Below, piece by piece: positions 41,162-44,363 of a stretch of 44,363 nucleotides of DNA (the first letter of the stretch is position 1; each line of letters starts with the position of its first letter). The translations under genes and the position numbers were made by a program. Origin of the DNA: DTU032 sp964346175 (lineage in GTDB: Bacteria; Bacillota; Clostridia; Saccharofermentanales; DTU023); the NCBI GenBank assembly GCA_964346175.1, contig CAYFTG010000013.1:1-44363 (forward strand), in the 5' to 3' direction. The notes beneath the pieces were generated by a model. It ran no database searches, was not told the DNA's origin, and saw only the letters and a list, made by a program, of their open reading frames with translations.

Positions 41162-42970
41162 ATGAAGTTCGTGGAAAATTTAGATTTATATAAGTCCCCT
41201 CTCTATCCCGTGCGAGAAATTAAAGATCTTCGTGACATGATTCAGCAAAGCGAAGAGCTTTATGCTGATGAAACAGCTTACATGGTGAAAGACCCGATTG
41301 CTCTCAGAGAAATCGAGCCGCGCTCAGAAGAAGCGAAGCAGCTGCGTCATGATCCGGCTCGAGCATACGGGAAGATTTCATTTAGACAATTCATCAGCGA
41401 CGTGCGTGCCTTTGCGACCGGGCTGATGCAGCTGGGAGTAAAACCCGGCTGTCGTGTGGCCATTTTTGCCGAAACAAGGTATGAGTGGTATGTGTCTTAC
41501 CTGGCGGTCGTTAATGGTTTAGCCGTTGTCGTCCCGCTGGACAAGGAGCAACCCGCCGCGGAGCTCTTGAGTTTAGTTCAGCGTTCTAATGCGGACACCT
41601 TGCTTTATTCCAATTTCAAAAAGGAACTAGTAGAGGAGATGCGCCCACAGATGGACGGCGTCGAGCGCTTCGTTCAGTTTGATTTGCCCGCGGATGAAGA
41701 TGACAATACCCATTACTTCTGGGACATCTTGCAAGAAGGCCAGCGTTTGCGTGAAGCCGGAGATCGCGCCTATGATGAACTGCCGCTTGATCGCGAGGCC
41801 ATGAGTGTTCTGCTTTTTACATCGGGAACGTCATCTAAATCAAAGGCAGTCATGTTGAGCCACAAAAACATCTGCACCAACCTCATGGGCATGTGCAGCA
41901 TGGTCTATATTGATGAAAAAGATACTTTCCTCTCAGTGCTGCCTTTACATCACACCTATGAATGTACCTGTGGCTATCTTTGCCAACTATACCGTGGCAG
42001 TGCGGTGGCAGTTAGTGACGGCTTGCGCCATATCGTGAATAACATGAAAGAAGCGGGTGTGACAATTATCCTGGTTGTGCCCTTAATGGTTGAAGCTTTT
42101 CACCGCGGCATTTATCGTAAGGTGAACGCCGATCCGGAAACTGCTAAGAAACTTGAATTTGGCAAGAAGCTGTCGAATTTCCTGCTAAAACTGAAGATCG
42201 ACGTGCGCAAGAAATTGTTCAAACAGATCCATGATGGTTTTGGCGGCAAACTAAATCTCATGATAGCCGGAGGGGCAGCCATTAGCCCGGAACTGATCTC
42301 TTCGATGCAAGAACTCGGCTTCCACACCATTCAAGGCTACGGCTTAACGGAATGTGCCCCGATTCTCGCCTTGAATAGAGATACTTATTACAACAATGAA
42401 TCGGCCGGACTTCCTCTTCCCGGAGTAGATATAAAGATTATCGATCCGGATGAAGATGGTATCGGCGAGATTATAGGTAAGGGCGATAATGTGATGCTCG
42501 GCTATTATAATGCTCCCGAATTAAATGCCGAGGCAATTGATGAAGAAGGCTATTATCATACGGGCGACCTCGGCTATATGACCGAAGAGCAATTTGTCAT
42601 TATTACCGGAAGAAAATCGAACCTGATTGTCACCAAAAACGGAAAGAACATTTATCCGGAGGAAATCGAATACCTGATCAATCAAAGTGACCTAGTACAA
42701 GAAGCGATTGTCTATGGGGTCGAAGATCCGACCGGGGAAGAGCTCGTTACGGCAGAAGTATTCCCCAATGCCGAAGCAATAGCCGAGGATCCTGAATTAG
42801 CAGATCTTCCTCTTACGGATGAGAGAGTTAAAGCTAAAATAGTTGACTACATTAAAGATGATGTCAACGCTAAGCTAATTCAATACAAGCGGGTGCGCAA
42901 CGTGATCCTCCGCGACACTGAGTTCCCCAAGAATACCTCTCGGAAGATAAAGCGCTACAAAACACAGTAA
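41162..42970 (+). CDS. AMP-forming long-chain acyl-CoA ligase
   Basis: Activates a carboxylic acid, probably a fatty acid, with ATP to an acyl-AMP and then to the CoA thioester. It is 602 residues. Motifs of the ANL superfamily appear in order: the phosphate loop FTSGTSSKSKAVMLSH (near 220-235; the usual form has G-x-PKG), GYGLTECAPI (near 397), YYHTGDLGYM (near 463), GRKSNLIVTKNGKNIYPEEI and the C-terminal catalytic lysine in NTSRKIKR. No N-terminal membrane helix is seen. ATG 41162 has AGGAG 6 nt away; an out-of-frame ATG at 41158 gives an 11-residue peptide only. A strong terminator follows. Confidence 0.9.
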   Translation: MKFVENLDLYKSPLYPVREIKDLRDMIQQSEELYADETAYMVKDPIALREIEPRSEEAKQLRHDPARAYGKISFRQFISDVRAFATGLMQLGVKPGCRVAIFAETRYEWYVSYLAVVNGLAVVVPLDKEQPAAELLSLVQRSNADTLLYSNFKKELVEEMRPQMDGVERFVQFDLPADEDDNTHYFWDILQEGQRLREAGDRAYDELPLDREAMSVLLFTSGTSSKSKAVMLSHKNICTNLMGMCSMVYIDEKDTFLSVLPLHHTYECTCGYLCQLYRGSAVAVSDGLRHIVNNMKEAGVTIILVVPLMVEAFHRGIYRKVNADPETAKKLEFGKKLSNFLLKLKIDVRKKLFKQIHDGFGGKLNLMIAGGAAISPELISSMQELGFHTIQGYGLTECAPILALNRDTYYNNESAGLPLPGVDIKIIDPDEDGIGEIIGKGDNVMLGYYNAPELNAEAIDEEGYYHTGDLGYMTEEQFVIITGRKSNLIVTKNGKNIYPEEIEYLINQSDLVQEAIVYGVEDPTGEELVTAEVFPNAEAIAEDPELADLPLTDERVKAKIVDYIKDDVNAKLIQYKRVRNVILRDTEFPKNTSRKIKRYKTQ

Positions 42971-42996
42971 TAGACAAATATACGTTCCAATAAAAA

Positions 42997-43032
42997 AGCG
43001 GCGGGACGGGCTCGTCCTGCCGCTCTATTTTT
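42997..43032. terminator. bidirectional terminator between the acyl-CoA ligase gene and glnS
   Basis: A 12-bp stem (42997-43008 with 43013-43024, one G-U pair, loop GGCT) is followed by TATTTTT on the plus strand. On the minus strand it runs into TTTTTTA. It separates two convergent genes. Confidence 0.88.
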
Positions 43033-43046
43033 CGTCAAATCTAGAC

Positions 43047-44363
43047 TTACACTTGCGGTGGTTTGTAGGAATCCTTCAAAGCCACTGAGCGATTAAAAAC
43101 AAGAGCTTCAGGCTTAGAGTCGTTAATGTCGTGGATAAAGTATCCGTTGCGCATGAACTGATAGCCTATAGGGGAAACTTCTTCCGCGAGTGAAGGTTCA
43201 ACTTTGGCACTGAGTACTTGCAGGGAATCGGGGTTGACCAATTCCAAATGGTCAACCGCTTCTTTTTCCGGCTCTTCTACGGTGAAGAGATTGTTGTAGA
43301 GACGAATTTCAGCATCTTTGGCTGTGGCTTGATCCACCCAGTGGATGGTGCCGCGCACTTTTTGACCCTCGGGTGCGGTGCCGCCTTTTGTATCCGGGTT
43401 GTACTCAGCCAGAACTTCGATTATTTTTCCGTTCTCGTCCTTTTTAAAACCTGTACATTCGACAATATAGGCATTTGCCAGACGGACATGGTTGCCGGGG
43501 AAGAGGCGGAAGTACTTTTTGGGTGGATCTTCCTGGAAGTCATCGCGCTCAATCCACAGGTGACGAGAGAAGGTAATCTCGTGCTGCCCGGCCTCAGGAT
43601 TGCGTGGAATATTACTCATCATGAGAGTTTCCGTTTTGCCTTCGGGATAATTAGTGATCGTCAGAGGTAAGGGATCCAGCACAGCCATGGCACGTGGAGC
43701 TCTTTCGTTCAAATCTTCACGTAAGCAGTGCTCAAGGAAGGCCACATCTACGACGCTGTCGACCTTAGAGACTCCGATGCGTTCGCAAAAATCTCTGATG
43801 GAACGCGGGGTATAGCCGCGGCGACGTAAACCGCAGAGGGTAGGCAGTCTGGGATCGTCCCAAGCTGCGACAACATCGTTCTCAATCAAGTGGCGCAATT
43901 TGCGTTTGCTCATAACGGTATGACTGAGGTTGAGCCGAGCAAATTCAATCTGACGCGGCTTGGATGGTACCGAAGTATGATTGATGAACCAATCATAGAG
44001 CGGACGATGATCTTCAAATTCCAGTGAGCAGAGAGAGTGAGTTATGTGCTCCAAGGCATCGCTGAGTGGATGTGCGAAATCGTACATCGGATAAATGCAC
44101 CAATCGTCTCCGGTGCGGTGATGTTCCAGATGGGCGATGCGGTAAATGACCGGATCGCGCATATTCATATTGCCCGAACTCATGTCGATCTTAGCTCTGA
44201 GAGTCATCGCACCGTCCCCGAACTCGCCGGCTCTCATACGGCGGAAGAGATCGAGACTCTCTTCTTTAGGACGATTGCGCCAAGGACTCTCCTGACCGGG
44301 AGAGGTCAGAGTGCCTCGAGTTTCACGAATCTCCTCTCCCGTTTGCTCGCGGCCGAATGCCAG
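43047..44363 (-). CDS. glnS: glutaminyl-tRNA synthetase, N-terminal part cut by the window edge
   Basis: Charges tRNA-Gln with glutamine. The frame is open to the last base of the window, reading RETRGTLTSPGQESPWRNRP, which is GlnRS sequence, so the gene continues beyond; 438 codons plus the stop are visible and about 115 residues with the HIGH motif are missing. An internal ATG at 44237 is not the start. Visible parts are the NMRDPVIYRI region, the second class I motif VMSKRKLRHL and the C-terminal anticodon-binding beta barrels. Having GlnRS means the cell need not rely only on the Glu-tRNA-Gln amidotransferase route, which many Clostridia use. Confidence 0.95.
   Translation of the reverse strand: MAFGREQTGEEIRETRGTLTSPGQESPWRNRPKEESLDLFRRMRAGEFGDGAMTLRAKIDMSSGNMNMRDPVIYRIAHLEHHRTGDDWCIYPMYDFAHPLSDALEHITHSLCSLEFEDHRPLYDWFINHTSVPSKPRQIEFARLNLSHTVMSKRKLRHLIENDVVAAWDDPRLPTLCGLRRRGYTPRSIRDFCERIGVSKVDSVVDVAFLEHCLREDLNERAPRAMAVLDPLPLTITNYPEGKTETLMMSNIPRNPEAGQHEITFSRHLWIERDDFQEDPPKKYFRLFPGNHVRLANAYIVECTGFKKDENGKIIEVLAEYNPDTKGGTAPEGQKVRGTIHWVDQATAKDAEIRLYNNLFTVEEPEKEAVDHLELVNPDSLQVLSAKVEPSLAEEVSPIGYQFMRNGYFIHDINDSKPEALVFNRSVALKDSYKPPQV

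Noticed and set aside
41158..41193. ATG at 41158 opening an 11-residue frame at the start of the acyl-CoA ligase gene
   Set aside because: Only 2 nt from the ribosome binding site, against 6 nt for the real start; probably chance.

Overview
The window is chromosomal DNA, mostly housekeeping genes, from a low- to mid-GC Gram-positive anaerobe, most likely a member of the Clostridia. The evidence is the unbroken S10-spc-alpha ribosomal cluster in Firmicute order, with a KOW-domain gene between map and infA; the four-cysteine forms of S14, L36 and Adk; an rplQ-ecfA-ecfT-truA tail; an ftsEX / M23 / S41 cell-wall cluster headed by a PucR-type regulator; and oxygen-sensitive or anaerobic enzymes (formate-tetrahydrofolate ligase, indolepyruvate:ferredoxin oxidoreductase). 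The sequence alone does not settle the genus. I see no mobile element, CRISPR array, prophage or plasmid feature.

Layout. 1-2.9 kb: a Crp/Fnr-type regulator, then fhs, whose promoter lies between the arms of a perfect 14-bp inverted repeat, closed by a terminator. 3-9.2 kb: PucR-like regulator, ftsE (with a long extra C-terminal tail), ftsX, a secreted coiled-coil M23 endopeptidase of the type FtsEX activates, and a membrane-anchored PDZ-S41 protease. 9.2-12.6 kb: a D-hydantoinase/dihydropyrimidinase-family hydrolase and, convergent with it, an ABC-F ATPase. 12.6-28.98 kb: the ribosomal superoperon from rpsJ to rplQ, including secY, adk, map, infA and rpoA. It starts from a good promoter followed by a roughly 260-nt structured leader. 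A second strong promoter sits before rpmJ, and a terminator follows rplQ. 28.99-32.4 kb: an ECF vitamin/metal transporter core, with both ATPases fused in one polypeptide, plus ecfT and truA. 32.5-34 kb: nicotinate phosphoribosyltransferase (NAD salvage). 34-39 kb, minus strand: an MntE-like cation exporter, then iorA-iorB-aminotransferase, which looks like an aromatic amino-acid fermentation operon. 39.3-43 kb: a stand-alone condensation-domain (HxxxDG) acyltransferase-like protein, a minus-strand tRNA-Ala(GGC) with its own promoter and terminator, and a long-chain acyl-CoA ligase. 43-44.36 kb: glnS on the minus strand, cut by the window edge.

How the genes fit together. The ribosomal block couples translation (r-proteins, IF-1, Map), secretion (SecY), transcription (RpoA) and nucleotide balance (Adk). 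The ftsEX cluster encodes a membrane ATPase, its probable extracellular hydrolase and a processing protease for septal wall cleavage. The ior operon pairs a transaminase with a ferredoxin-reducing oxidoreductase to oxidise aryl-pyruvates to aryl-acyl-CoA.

I did not find a convincing new multi-gene system. The points most worth a second look are the structured S10 leader, the paired hairpin alternatives ahead of rpsM, the EcfA1-EcfA2 fusion, the FtsE tail, the extended or zinc-ribbon ribosomal proteins (L16, L22, L24, L17), the inverted repeats at the fhs, rpmJ and CDF promoters, and the lone condensation-domain protein.
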